The translations under genes and the position numbers were made by a program. Positions 8,462-16,254 of a DNA stretch of 64,000 bases are shown piece by piece; positions within the stretch are counted from its first letter, which is position 1; the number at the start of each line of letters is the position of its first letter. The stretch spans positions 1-64,000 of the forward strand of contig NZ_JBNXUM010000022.1 in the NCBI RefSeq assembly GCF_050563545.1, written 5' to 3'. The notes under the pieces are model-generated. The model worked only from the letters and a program-made list of their open reading frames with translations, had not been told where the DNA came from and searched no databases. Source of the stretch: Falsiroseomonas sp050563545 (GTDB lineage Bacteria > Pseudomonadota > Alphaproteobacteria > Acetobacterales > Acetobacteraceae).

Positions 8462-9151
8462 ATGCACATCTGGTCCTGGTCGGGTTTCCTCGACTACCTC
8501 TTCAACCCCTTCCTGCTGGAAGGCGCGCTGGTCACGCTGTGGCTGACCGCGGCGTCGCTTGCCTGCGGGCTCGTGCTCGGCGTTGTGGTGGCGCTCATGC
8601 GACTGTCGGGCAACCGCGCGGTCTCCAGCATCGCGGCGACCTATTGCTGGCTGTTCCGCGGCACGCCGTTGCTGGTGCAGTTGCTGATCATCTACACGGG
8701 CCTGCCGCTCTTCGGCGTCCGCTTCAGCGTCTGGCAGGCCGCGCTGCTCGGCCTCTCGCTGAACGAGGCCGCGTACCTCAGCGAGATCGTGCGCGCCGGC
8801 ATTCTCGCCGTGAACAAGGGGCAGAAGGAAGCCGGCATCGCGCTGGGTCTCTCCAAGGTCCAGGTCTTCCGCACCATCACCTGGCCGCAGGCGCTGCGCA
8901 TCATCATCCCGCCGCTCGGCAATTCCGTGAACGGGCTTCTCAAGACGACCTCGGTCGCCTCCGTCATCTCGATGGAGGAGCTGCTTCGCCGGACGCAGAT
9001 CCTGATCCAGGAACGCTTCATGGTGCTGGAGCTCTTCATCGCGGCCGCGATCTGGTACCTCGTCATGACGACGGCTTGGGAGTTCGTGCAGCGCCGGCTG
9101 GAGGAGCGCTACGGTCGCGGCTACGCGACGGACGCGGCCGATCACCGCTAG
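8462..9151 (+). CDS. Polar amino-acid-type ABC transporter permease
   Basis: This 229-residue inner-membrane protein has about five hydrophobic segments and the cytoplasmic EAA loop of HisM/GlnP-type permeases, with EAGIALGLSKVQVFRTITWP at about residues 122-141. It would form the membrane channel for the binding protein encoded upstream. No ATP-binding subunit gene is found within this cluster, so the ATPase must be encoded elsewhere or shared with another system. A single permease gene implies a homodimeric channel. The downstream hydantoinase gene starts 17 bases later and is probably in the same transcript. Confidence 0.85.
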   Translation: MHIWSWSGFLDYLFNPFLLEGALVTLWLTAASLACGLVLGVVVALMRLSGNRAVSSIAATYCWLFRGTPLLVQLLIIYTGLPLFGVRFSVWQAALLGLSLNEAAYLSEIVRAGILAVNKGQKEAGIALGLSKVQVFRTITWPQALRIIIPPLGNSVNGLLKTTSVASVISMEELLRRTQILIQERFMVLELFIAAAIWYLVMTTAWEFVQRRLEERYGRGYATDAADHR

Positions 9152-9168
9152 CATACAGGAGAGACACG

Positions 9169-10635
9169 ATGCCCGACTACGATCTCGCGATCCGCGGCGG
9201 CCTGGTCGCCACCGGCTTCGGCGCGACGCGCTGCGACATCGGCGTCAGGGACGGCCGCATCGCCGCCATCGGCGAGGCGATCGCCGACGCCGCGCAGACG
9301 ATCGACGCCGACGGCCTCTTCGTCCTGCCCGGCGGCGTGGACAGCCACTGCCACATCGAGGAGACCTCCCGCGGCGGCTACACCATGTCCGACGGCGAGC
9401 CGCAGGTCACGGTGAACGAGGAGAGCTTCGTCACTGCCTCGACCTCGGCCTTTGCGGGCGGCACGACCTCCGTCGTCTGCTTCATTCCGCAATGGAAGGG
9501 CTTCGGCATCTGGGAGCGCTACCAGGATGCGCGGAAGCGCGGCGAGACCGGCATGCTGGACTTCGCCTTCCACCAGATCATCAGCGACCCCTCGGACAAG
9601 GTGATGAACGAGGAAGTGCCGAAGGTCGTGGCGGAGGGCGTGCGCAGCCTCAAAGTCTTCCTGACCTACGAACCGCTGCACCTCAGCGACGCCGAATACA
9701 TCAAGGTCCTGCTCGCGGCTCGCAAGCACGGCTGCCTGGTGACCGTGCATTGCGAGAATTACGACGCGATCGGCTGGCGGACGCAGGCGTTGCTGGCCGC
9801 CGGGATGACCGCGCCGAAGTACCACGCATGGTCGCGGCCACGCGTGGTGGAGCGGGAGGCGACGCACCGCGCCATCGCGCTGGCCGAGCTCGTGGACCAG
9901 CCGATCCAGGTCTTCCATGTCTCCTGCGAGGAAGCCGCCGAGGAGATCGCGCGCGCCCAGGCGCGGGGGCTGAAGGTATGGGGCGAGACCTGCCCGCAAT
10001 ACGTCGCGCTCACCGCGGCCGACATGGACCGGCCGGGCTTCGAGGGCGCGAAGTTCATGTGCAGCCCCTCGCCGCGCGACAACGCCGAACATCTCAGGAT
10101 CTGGGAGATGATTCGCCGCGGCACGCTCGACGTCGTGTCGTCGGATCACTGCGGCTTCAGCTACGAGGGCGACCGCGGCAAAGCCGTCTCCGGCCGCGAC
10201 GCGAGCTTCGAGAGGATCCCGAACGGCATCCCCGGGCTCGCCGCCCGCCTGCCAATCGTCTTCAGCGAGGGCGTGTCGAAGGGCCGCATCGGGCTCGAGG
10301 AGTTCGTAAGACTCACCGCGACCAACCCCGCGCGGATCATGGGGCTTTATCCCAGGAAGGGCGTGATCCTGCCCGGCAGCGACGCCGACATCGTGCTGTG
10401 GGATCCCACGAAGAAGGTCACCATCACGAACAAGCTGATGCAGCACGCCATCGACTACACGCCCTATGAGGGGCTCGAGGTCACGGGCTGGCCGGTCGCC
10501 AGCATCCGCCGCGGCGATGTCGTGATGCGCGACGGCACGGTGCAGGCGGAGCCCGGCACGGGACGCTTCCTGCCCCGCGGGCCTTATGACCTGGTCAAGC
10601 CTCGCGGCATCACGCCGGAGGGGTTCGGTGCCTAG
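9169..10635 (+). CDS. D-hydantoinase/dihydropyrimidinase family cyclic amidohydrolase
   Basis: This 488-residue enzyme has every binuclear-metal ligand of the hydantoinase/dihydropyrimidinase family: His60 and His62 in DSHCHIE, the carboxylated Lys162 in SLKVFLTYE, His194 in VHCEN, His250 in FHVSC and Asp324 in SSDHC. It should hydrolyse a cyclic amide (hydantoin, dihydropyrimidine or related ring) to an N-carbamoyl amino acid. No N-carbamoylase or beta-ureidopropionase gene is visible in the window, so the physiological substrate is uncertain. The start follows AGGAGAG with ideal spacing. Position after an amino-acid-type uptake system suggests catabolic use of an imported ring compound. Confidence 0.87.
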   Translation: MPDYDLAIRGGLVATGFGATRCDIGVRDGRIAAIGEAIADAAQTIDADGLFVLPGGVDSHCHIEETSRGGYTMSDGEPQVTVNEESFVTASTSAFAGGTTSVVCFIPQWKGFGIWERYQDARKRGETGMLDFAFHQIISDPSDKVMNEEVPKVVAEGVRSLKVFLTYEPLHLSDAEYIKVLLAARKHGCLVTVHCENYDAIGWRTQALLAAGMTAPKYHAWSRPRVVEREATHRAIALAELVDQPIQVFHVSCEEAAEEIARAQARGLKVWGETCPQYVALTAADMDRPGFEGAKFMCSPSPRDNAEHLRIWEMIRRGTLDVVSSDHCGFSYEGDRGKAVSGRDASFERIPNGIPGLAARLPIVFSEGVSKGRIGLEEFVRLTATNPARIMGLYPRKGVILPGSDADIVLWDPTKKVTITNKLMQHAIDYTPYEGLEVTGWPVASIRRGDVVMRDGTVQAEPGTGRFLPRGPYDLVKPRGITPEGFGA

Positions 10636-10674
10636 CGCCGGATCCGCGAAGGCGGAACGCCGGAGCGGTGAATC
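10635..10674. repeat. Copy A of a two-copy intergenic repeat
   Basis: This 40-base stretch, beginning at the last base of the hydantoinase stop codon, matches 46591-46630 at roughly 34 of 41 aligned positions, including an exact 13-base core CGCCGGAGCGGTG. Both copies lie at the end of one gene and before the next. The element is partly palindromic around the core. It lies between convergent genes here, so a role in transcript termination or mRNA stability is possible. Confidence 0.6.
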
Positions 10675-10692
10675 AATCGCTCAAGCAATGCT

Positions 10693-11205
10693 TCAGCGCG
10701 GCCGCAGGCCGCGGAGCAGCGCTGCGAGGCCCGGCTCCGCGACCAGCGCGGCCGCGGCTTCGGGCCTGAAGAGCCGGCGCGTGCGTTCACGCCGCTCCGG
10801 CCAGTCGTGCAGAAGCCTCGCCACACGCAGGCGGAAGACAAGCACCTCCGTCGTCTGCACGACGCCACCTGCCAGGCGCTTCGGATAGAGATAGGAACCG
10901 AGCGGCTCGGCGTCGGCTTCGCCCTGGATCCCGGCTTCCTCGGCCGCCTCGCGCGCGGCCGAGCGGTGCGGCGGCTCCTGCGGCTCGATCCAGCCTTTCG
11001 GCACAACCCAGCGTCGCGTCTCGCGGCTGGTGATCAGCACGACACGCAGCGCGGCACCCGCGCCGATGACCGGCAGGGCCGCGCTTTGGCGGCGCAGGCT
11101 ATTCCTTGGCAGCGGCTCCCCGGCCTGGCCGTCGGGCATTCCCGGCTTTGCACTCCGCCTCGCGCACCAAGGCGCCGGCAGACGCATCAGCGGCACGCGA
11201 GTCAT
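10693..11205 (-). CDS. Nudix hydrolase
   Basis: This 170-residue protein contains a complete Nudix box at about residues 71-93: a Gly, Glu five residues on, and REAAEEAGI as the REUXEEXGU core that binds magnesium. The segment RRWVVPKGWIEPQEPPHRSA resembles the stand-alone Nudix proteins that alphaproteobacteria share with the diphosphoinositol-polyphosphate phosphohydrolase group. It hydrolyses a nucleoside diphosphate linked to another group; the exact substrate cannot be read. About 35 residues before the fold are low-complexity, so a shorter native protein is possible, but no other good start is visible. It is monocistronic, between the hydantoinase and the Bug receptor gene. Confidence 0.8.
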   Translation of the reverse strand: MTRVPLMRLPAPWCARRSAKPGMPDGQAGEPLPRNSLRRQSAALPVIGAGAALRVVLITSRETRRWVVPKGWIEPQEPPHRSAAREAAEEAGIQGEADAEPLGSYLYPKRLAGGVVQTTEVLVFRLRVARLLHDWPERRERTRRLFRPEAAAALVAEPGLAALLRGLRPR

Positions 11206-11274
11206 GCCACGGGATTAGGAGACGCGGCCGCGCCGGAACAAGGAAAAAATCGATGCACACGCCGACAGAGCGCC

Positions 11275-11293
11275 GACAAATCAAGGATTTGTC
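11275..11293 (-). terminator. AT-rich hairpin after the Bug receptor gene
   Basis: A perfect 8-base-pair stem, GACAAATC and GATTTGTC around AAG, lies 28 bases beyond the stop of the minus-strand Bug gene. It is conspicuously A/T-rich for this genome. No T-run follows immediately on the minus strand; a run of six T occurs about 25 bases further. It could end the 18.3-11.3 kb operon, or be an operator for the Nudix gene. Confidence 0.4.
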
Positions 11294-11320
11294 GAGAAAC
11301 GTCGTCGCGGCCGGCCGGCG

Positions 11321-12283
11321 TCAGAACCTGAGCCCCATGGCGCGGACCATCGCGCTGTCCTCCTCGTAGAACTCGCGGGCATAGGCGGCATAGGCCGCGC
11401 CGTCCGCATACATCAGCGGCATGTCGAAGCGTTCCAGCACGGCGAGATGCGCGGGGTCGTTCAGCGCGGCGCGGAAGGCGTCGTGCAGGATGCGCACGAC
11501 GTCCGGGTCCATGCCGCGTGGGCCGGCCAGGCCGTAAGGCGAGGAGTTGACGATGTCCACGCCGGCCTCGCGCAATGTCGGCGCATCGGGGAAGCGCGGC
11601 GCCCGGCGCTCGCCCCAGGTCGCGAGCAGGCGCAGGCGGCCGTCGCGCACCAGCTCGGCCCAGACGCTGCTCTCGGCCGAGACGTTGATCTGGCCCGCGA
11701 GCAGCGCCTGGATGTTATCGGCGCCGCCGCGGAACGGGACGTGCACCCATTGGATGCCGCCCGACAGCTGCGCCATGCGCTCCATCGTGACGTCGAGCGT
11801 GGCCACGCCGGGCGAGCCATAGGTGATCCTGCCGGGATTGGCGCGCGCATCGGCCAGCAAATCCTGCAGCGTGCGCCAGGGCGCGTCGGCGCGCACGACG
11901 ACGCCGAAGGTGTAGCCCACCAGGCGGATGATCCAGGTGAAGTCCGTCATAGGGTCGTAGGGCGGGCGCGCCATCATCACCGGCACGCGGAAGACGGAGT
12001 TCGGCATCACCGACAGCGTGTAGCCGTCGGGCCGCGTGCCGCTGGCGATGGCGGTGGCGCCGAGCGTCCCGCCGGCGCCTGCGCGGTTCTCGATCACGAT
12101 GGGCTGGCCGAGCCGGCGCCCGGCGCCCTCGGCGAGCGCGCGCATCTGCAGGTCAGTCGTGCCGCCCGGCGGGAAGGGCAGGAAGACCCGGATCGGATGG
12201 TCCGGGAAGCGGGTCTGGCCGAGCGCGGGCCGCGCCAGCAGTCCGGCCCCGACAGCAAGCGTCATGCGGCGCGGGATCGGCAT
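11321..12283 (-). CDS. Bug/TctC-type tripartite tricarboxylate transporter receptor
   Basis: This 320-residue periplasmic protein has an export signal ending near PALGQ and a typical Bug fold: FPDHPIRVFLPFPPGGTTD, IENRAGAGGTLGA, YTLSVMPNSVF and WVHVPFRGGADNIQALLAGQ. Bug proteins bind carboxylates and related anions and pass them to TctA/TctB-type membrane pairs. No tctA or tctB is adjacent; the only pair in the window is at 52.9-55 kb, where another receptor is encoded. It lies 30 bases downstream of pimD and reads as the last gene of that operon, so a dicarboxylate or other acid degraded by the operon is the likely ligand. That is inference from position. Confidence 0.85.
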   Translation of the reverse strand: MPIPRRMTLAVGAGLLARPALGQTRFPDHPIRVFLPFPPGGTTDLQMRALAEGAGRRLGQPIVIENRAGAGGTLGATAIASGTRPDGYTLSVMPNSVFRVPVMMARPPYDPMTDFTWIIRLVGYTFGVVVRADAPWRTLQDLLADARANPGRITYGSPGVATLDVTMERMAQLSGGIQWVHVPFRGGADNIQALLAGQINVSAESSVWAELVRDGRLRLLATWGERRAPRFPDAPTLREAGVDIVNSSPYGLAGPRGMDPDVVRILHDAFRAALNDPAHLAVLERFDMPLMYADGAAYAAYAREFYEEDSAMVRAMGLRF

Positions 12284-12313
12284 CGTTGTTCTCCCGTTCG
12301 TTGCGGACCCAGT

Positions 12314-13438
12314 CTAGTCGGGCAGGCCGCCCGCTGCCACCACCCGCCGGAGGTGATGATCCACGTCGCCGAACAGCACGCCGATCATGGAGAGCCGCTT
12401 GAAGTAGTGGCCCGCCTTGTATTCCTCGGTCATGGCGATGCCGCCATGCAGCTGGATCGCCTCCTTGCCGAGCTGGTCCGACAGCTTCCCGACCAGCGCC
12501 TTTGCCGCCGAGAGCGCGGTGGCGCGCGCCGCAGGATCGGGATCCTGCACCATCATCGCGGCGTACATCGTCATGCTGCGCGCCTGCTCGGTCGCCACGA
12601 GCATGTCGGCGGCGCGGTGCTGCAGAGCCTGGAACTCGCCGATCGCGCGGCCGAATTGCTGGCGGGTCTTGAGGTAGTCCACGGTGAGGTCACGCAGCGT
12701 CTCCATCGCGCCGACGGCCTCGGCACAGAGCGCGGCGATCGCCTCGTCCGCAACGAGTTCGATCAGCGGCAGGGCGTTGGCCGAGAGCAGCGTCGCGCGC
12801 GCGCCTTCCAGCACGACCTCCGCGCCGCGCAGCCCGTCCTGGGTGGCGTAGCCGCGGCGCGCGACGCCAGGTGCAGCGGGGTCGAGGAGGAAGAGGCCGA
12901 TGCCGTCGCGCTCGCGCCGGCCGCCTGACAGCCGCGCGGAGACGATCAGCCGGTCCGCGCTGTCGCCGCTCAGCACGACGCCCTTGGCACCGTCGAGGAG
13001 CCACGTGTCGCCATCGACGCGTGCGGTCGTCGCGACGTCGTGCCAATCATGGCGAGCCTGGCGTTCCTGATGCGCGAAGGCCAAGGCGACCTCGCCGGCC
13101 GCGACCTGCGCCAGCAGATCGTCCTGCCCCGGCACGCGGCGAAGCAGGCCGAGGCCGAGCACGACGGTCGCGAAGAAGGGCTCCAGCACCAGGCCACGGC
13201 CCAGCGCCTCCATGACGATCATCGTCTCGACGGGGCCGCCGCCGAAGCCGCCCTGCTCTTCGCTCAGCGGCAGGGCAAGCAGCCCGAGCTCGGCCATCGT
13301 CGCCCAGTTCGCGTCGGCGTAGCCGCGCGGTCCCGCGCGGTAGGCCTTCCGCTTCTCGAAGTCGCCGTAGCGGTCGGTGACGAAGCGATTGACGCTGTCG
13401 GCGAGCAGGCGCTGGTCGTCGGAGAGATCGAAATCCAT
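12314..13438 (-). CDS. pimD: Acyl-CoA dehydrogenase, pimeloyl-CoA dehydrogenase small-subunit type
   Basis: This 374-residue protein opens with MDFDLSDDQRLLADSVNRF and has the acyl-CoA dehydrogenase flavin and core segments, including QEGGFGGGPVETMIVMEALG-like and RQQFGRAIGEFQALQHRAAD regions and a C-terminal QLHGGIAMTEEY. The sequence resembles PimD, the small subunit that pairs with PimC in the dehydrogenation of medium-chain dicarboxylyl-CoA. Its gene starts 6 bases after the pimC stop, as expected for a two-subunit enzyme. The FAD and electron-transfer flavoprotein partners are assumed from the family. A general short-chain acyl-CoA dehydrogenase is the alternative. Confidence 0.83.
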   Translation of the reverse strand: MDFDLSDDQRLLADSVNRFVTDRYGDFEKRKAYRAGPRGYADANWATMAELGLLALPLSEEQGGFGGGPVETMIVMEALGRGLVLEPFFATVVLGLGLLRRVPGQDDLLAQVAAGEVALAFAHQERQARHDWHDVATTARVDGDTWLLDGAKGVVLSGDSADRLIVSARLSGGRRERDGIGLFLLDPAAPGVARRGYATQDGLRGAEVVLEGARATLLSANALPLIELVADEAIAALCAEAVGAMETLRDLTVDYLKTRQQFGRAIGEFQALQHRAADMLVATEQARSMTMYAAMMVQDPDPAARATALSAAKALVGKLSDQLGKEAIQLHGGIAMTEEYKAGHYFKRLSMIGVLFGDVDHHLRRVVAAGGLPD

Positions 13439-13444
13439 GACGCG

Positions 13445-14644
13445 TCAGAGCCCCAGGAACGCCTTGGCGATGATGTTGCGCTGGATCTCGTTCGAGCCGC
13501 CGTAGATCGAGACCTTGCGGTAGTTGAAGAAGAGCGGCGCTGCCGCGTCCGCCCATTCCGGCCCGACGGAGGGCAGGTTCAGCCCGTCCTCGTCGCGGTC
13601 GGGACGAGGCATGGCGTAGGGGCCGGCGACCTCCACCAGCAGCTGCGTGGCCTGTTGCTGCAGCTCGCTGCCCTTGATCTTGAGGATGGAGCTCGACGGG
13701 TCGGGCTTGTCGGCCGCGCGCGTGCGCTGCGCCGCGACGACGCGCATCTGGGTAATCTCGAGCGCCTTGAGTTCGATTTCGCTCCACGCCAGGCGCCGAC
13801 GGAAATCCGGGTCGTCCCAGACCATGCCCTCGCCCGCCGGCGTCTCCTGCGCCAGGCGCTTCACGCGCGCCAAGCGTTCCTTCGTCAGGCCGATGCGGGC
13901 GATGCCGATGCGCTCGTTGGACAGCAGGAACTTCGCGTAGTCCCAGCCCTTGTTGAGCTCGCCGACGAGGTTCTCGGCCGGCACCTTCACCTCGTCGAAG
14001 AAGACTTCGTTCACCTCGTGCCCGCCATCGATGGTGATGATCGGGCGAATGGTGATGCCGGGCGTCTTCATGTCGATCAGCAGGAAGGAGATGCCCATCT
14101 GCTTCTTCGCCGCGGGGTCCGTCCGCACCAGGCAGAAGATCCAGTCCGCGTATTGCCCGAGCGTCGTCCAGGTCTTCTGGCCGTTGACGATGAAATGTTC
14201 GCCCTCGCGCCGCGCCGTGGCCTTGAGGCTGGCGAGGTCGCTGCCCGCCCCGGGCTCGGAGAATCCCTGGGCCCACCAGATGTCGAGACTGGCCGTCGGC
14301 GGCAGGAAGCGCTGCTTCTGTGCCTCGCTGCCGAAGGTCGCGATGACCGGGCCCACCATGTTGACGTTGAACGACAGCGGCTGCGGGACGGCCGCGGCCT
14401 GGATCTCCTCGCTGAAGATGTAGCGCTGGACGGGCGTCCAGTCCTTGCCGCCCCATTCGACGGGCCAGTTTGGCACTGACAGCCCATGCGCGTGCAGCAC
14501 GCGCTGCGTGGTCACGATGTCCTCGCGCGAGAGCTTGCGGCCCTCGCTGACCTTGCGGCGTATCTCGGCCGGGATCTCGCGGCGGAAGAAGGCGCGGAGC
14601 TCGTCGCGGAAGGCGATCTCGTCCGGGGTGTAGCGGAGGTCCAT
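13445..14644 (-). CDS. pimC: Acyl-CoA dehydrogenase, pimeloyl-CoA dehydrogenase large-subunit type
   Basis: This 399-residue protein starts MDLRYTPDEIAFRDELRAFF and carries acyl-CoA dehydrogenase signatures: GFSEPGAGSDLASLKATA in the FAD-binding middle domain, FIVNGQKTWTT, and near the C-terminus YGGSNEIQRNIIAKAFLGL. Length and sequence resemble PimC, the large subunit of pimeloyl-CoA dehydrogenase. The ATG overlaps the stop of the CoA ligase gene by one base (TGATG), so translation is coupled. With PimD it should introduce the alpha-beta double bond into a dicarboxylyl-CoA thioester, which the bifunctional enzyme encoded upstream would then hydrate and oxidise. Confidence 0.85.
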   Translation of the reverse strand: MDLRYTPDEIAFRDELRAFFRREIPAEIRRKVSEGRKLSREDIVTTQRVLHAHGLSVPNWPVEWGGKDWTPVQRYIFSEEIQAAAVPQPLSFNVNMVGPVIATFGSEAQKQRFLPPTASLDIWWAQGFSEPGAGSDLASLKATARREGEHFIVNGQKTWTTLGQYADWIFCLVRTDPAAKKQMGISFLLIDMKTPGITIRPIITIDGGHEVNEVFFDEVKVPAENLVGELNKGWDYAKFLLSNERIGIARIGLTKERLARVKRLAQETPAGEGMVWDDPDFRRRLAWSEIELKALEITQMRVVAAQRTRAADKPDPSSSILKIKGSELQQQATQLLVEVAGPYAMPRPDRDEDGLNLPSVGPEWADAAAPLFFNYRKVSIYGGSNEIQRNIIAKAFLGL

Positions 14645-16254
14645 CAGGCGGCTCCTTCGATTTCTGCGCGCAGCGCCGAGGCCAGCAGCTTGCCTGCGGG
14701 ACTTTTCGGCAGCGCGTCGCGAATTTCCAGCGCCGCCGGCATCTCGTGCTTCCCGAGCCTGTCGGCCAGGAACAGCCGCAGCTCCTCCAGCGTGAAGCCG
14801 CGCGCGCCGGGTTTCAGCGCGACATAGGCCTTGGCGGCCTGGCCGCGATAGGCGTCGGAGATGCCGATGACGATGCATTCCGCGACGTCGGGGTGTTCGT
14901 AGATCGCGCCCTCGACCTGCGCGGGATACACGTTGAAGCCGCCGGACAGGATCATGTTCTTGCGGCGATCCACCAGCGTGAAATAGCCGTCCCCGTCCAT
15001 CCAGCCCATGTCGCCGGTCAGGAACCAGCCATCCGCGAAGGCGCGCGCGTTCTCGGCAGGCCGATTCCAATAGCCCTGGAAGACGTTGGGGCCGCGCACC
15101 GCAATCTCGCCGGTCTCGCCCGGCGGCAGCGCGCGGGTCGGCGCGTCGGGATCGACGATGCGGAGTTCGACCCGCGGCAGCGGCAGGCCAACCTGGCCCG
15201 CGCGCCGCGGCGCGTGGGGCGGGATGCGCGTGCCGGCGGGGCAGGTCTCGGTCATGCCCCAGCCGCCGCCGATGCGGATGCCGATCAGCGCCTCCAGCTT
15301 CTGCTGGACGTCGAAGGGCATGGGCGCGCCGCCGGAGCTTGCGATTCGGAGTGAGGCGAAGCTTTCCCGCTTAACGCCGGGCAGGTTCAGGATGCCGATC
15401 CACATGGTCGGCACGCCGTTGAGATGGGTGATGCGCAGGTGCTCGATGTCGCGCACCGCCTCGGCGGCGTCGAAGCGCAGGCGCAGGTGGCAGGTATTGC
15501 CCTCGGCCAGGTTGCGCAGCAGCACCGTGGTCAGCGCGAAGATGTGGAACAGCGGCAGGACGAGCAGCACGCGCCCTTCGCCGTCCGGCACGGTCCCGCT
15601 GTCGCGCCAGGCGCGGTAGATGGCGACCGCGGAGGTCAGGTTGCCGTGGCTCAGCATCGCGCCCTTGGGCGTGCCCGTCGTGCCGCCGGTGTATTGCAGC
15701 AGCGCGATGTCCGCTGGCGCGACGGGCGGCCAGGACGCCGGCGGCTCGGCTTCCGGCAGCGGCGCGAAGCCGTGCGCGGCGTCCTCCCCACCCCATTCGG
15801 CATCGGGCGCGAGCAACACGCGCGTCACCGCGCCCCCCTTCACCAACCATTCGGCATTGGCGACGAGCGAGCCGAGCCCGGTCGTGACCAGCAGCGTCGC
15901 GCCGGCGTCGCGCATCTTGTGCGCAAGCTCGCGCTTCGCATCGAGCGCCGAGAGCATGACCACCCGCGCCCCGCAACGCAGCGCGGCGAAGAGGCAGATC
16001 GGATGCCACATGGTATTCGGGAGATAGAGCGCGACGCAGTCGCCCGGGGCCACGCCCGTCGCCATCAACCCCGCGGCGACGCGGTCCGCGCGCGCCTTCA
16101 GTGCCGCGAAGGACAGCACGCGGCCGCGGTATTCCAACGCCGGCCTGTCGCCGTGGCGCACCGCGATGTCATCCAGCAGGGAAGGCAGCGTCCCCTGCGC
16201 GATGGGCACGTCCCACCGGCATTCCTTGGGGTAGCTGGCCTCCCAGGGGCGCAT
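14644..16254 (-). CDS. AMP-forming acyl-CoA ligase
   Basis: This 536-residue ligase has the phosphate-binding loop YTGGTTGTPKGAMLSHGN, the YGMTE-equivalent GGGWGMTETCP, the adenine/ribose segment WFLTGDMGWMDGDGYF with DRRKNMI hinge, and the C-terminal catalytic Lys in PKSPAGKLLA. It activates a carboxylic acid to its CoA thioester with ATP. Its place before pimC and pimD, in the position of pimA in the pimeloyl-CoA operon, points to a dicarboxylic or medium-chain fatty acid substrate. It shares a one-base overlap with both its neighbours (TGATG), so all four enzymes appear translationally coupled. Substrate specificity cannot be read from the sequence. Confidence 0.85.
   Translation of the reverse strand: MRPWEASYPKECRWDVPIAQGTLPSLLDDIAVRHGDRPALEYRGRVLSFAALKARADRVAAGLMATGVAPGDCVALYLPNTMWHPICLFAALRCGARVVMLSALDAKRELAHKMRDAGATLLVTTGLGSLVANAEWLVKGGAVTRVLLAPDAEWGGEDAAHGFAPLPEAEPPASWPPVAPADIALLQYTGGTTGTPKGAMLSHGNLTSAVAIYRAWRDSGTVPDGEGRVLLVLPLFHIFALTTVLLRNLAEGNTCHLRLRFDAAEAVRDIEHLRITHLNGVPTMWIGILNLPGVKRESFASLRIASSGGAPMPFDVQQKLEALIGIRIGGGWGMTETCPAGTRIPPHAPRRAGQVGLPLPRVELRIVDPDAPTRALPPGETGEIAVRGPNVFQGYWNRPAENARAFADGWFLTGDMGWMDGDGYFTLVDRRKNMILSGGFNVYPAQVEGAIYEHPDVAECIVIGISDAYRGQAAKAYVALKPGARGFTLEELRLFLADRLGKHEMPAALEIRDALPKSPAGKLLASALRAEIEGAA

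Noticed and set aside
9148..10446. Long minus-strand frame opposite the hydantoinase gene
   Set aside because: The plus-strand product has every hydantoinase metal ligand; the antisense translation is low complexity and lacks motifs.
12284..12313. Terminator between pimD and the Bug gene
   Set aside because: The 30-base gap holds no hairpin, so the Bug gene was kept in the operon.
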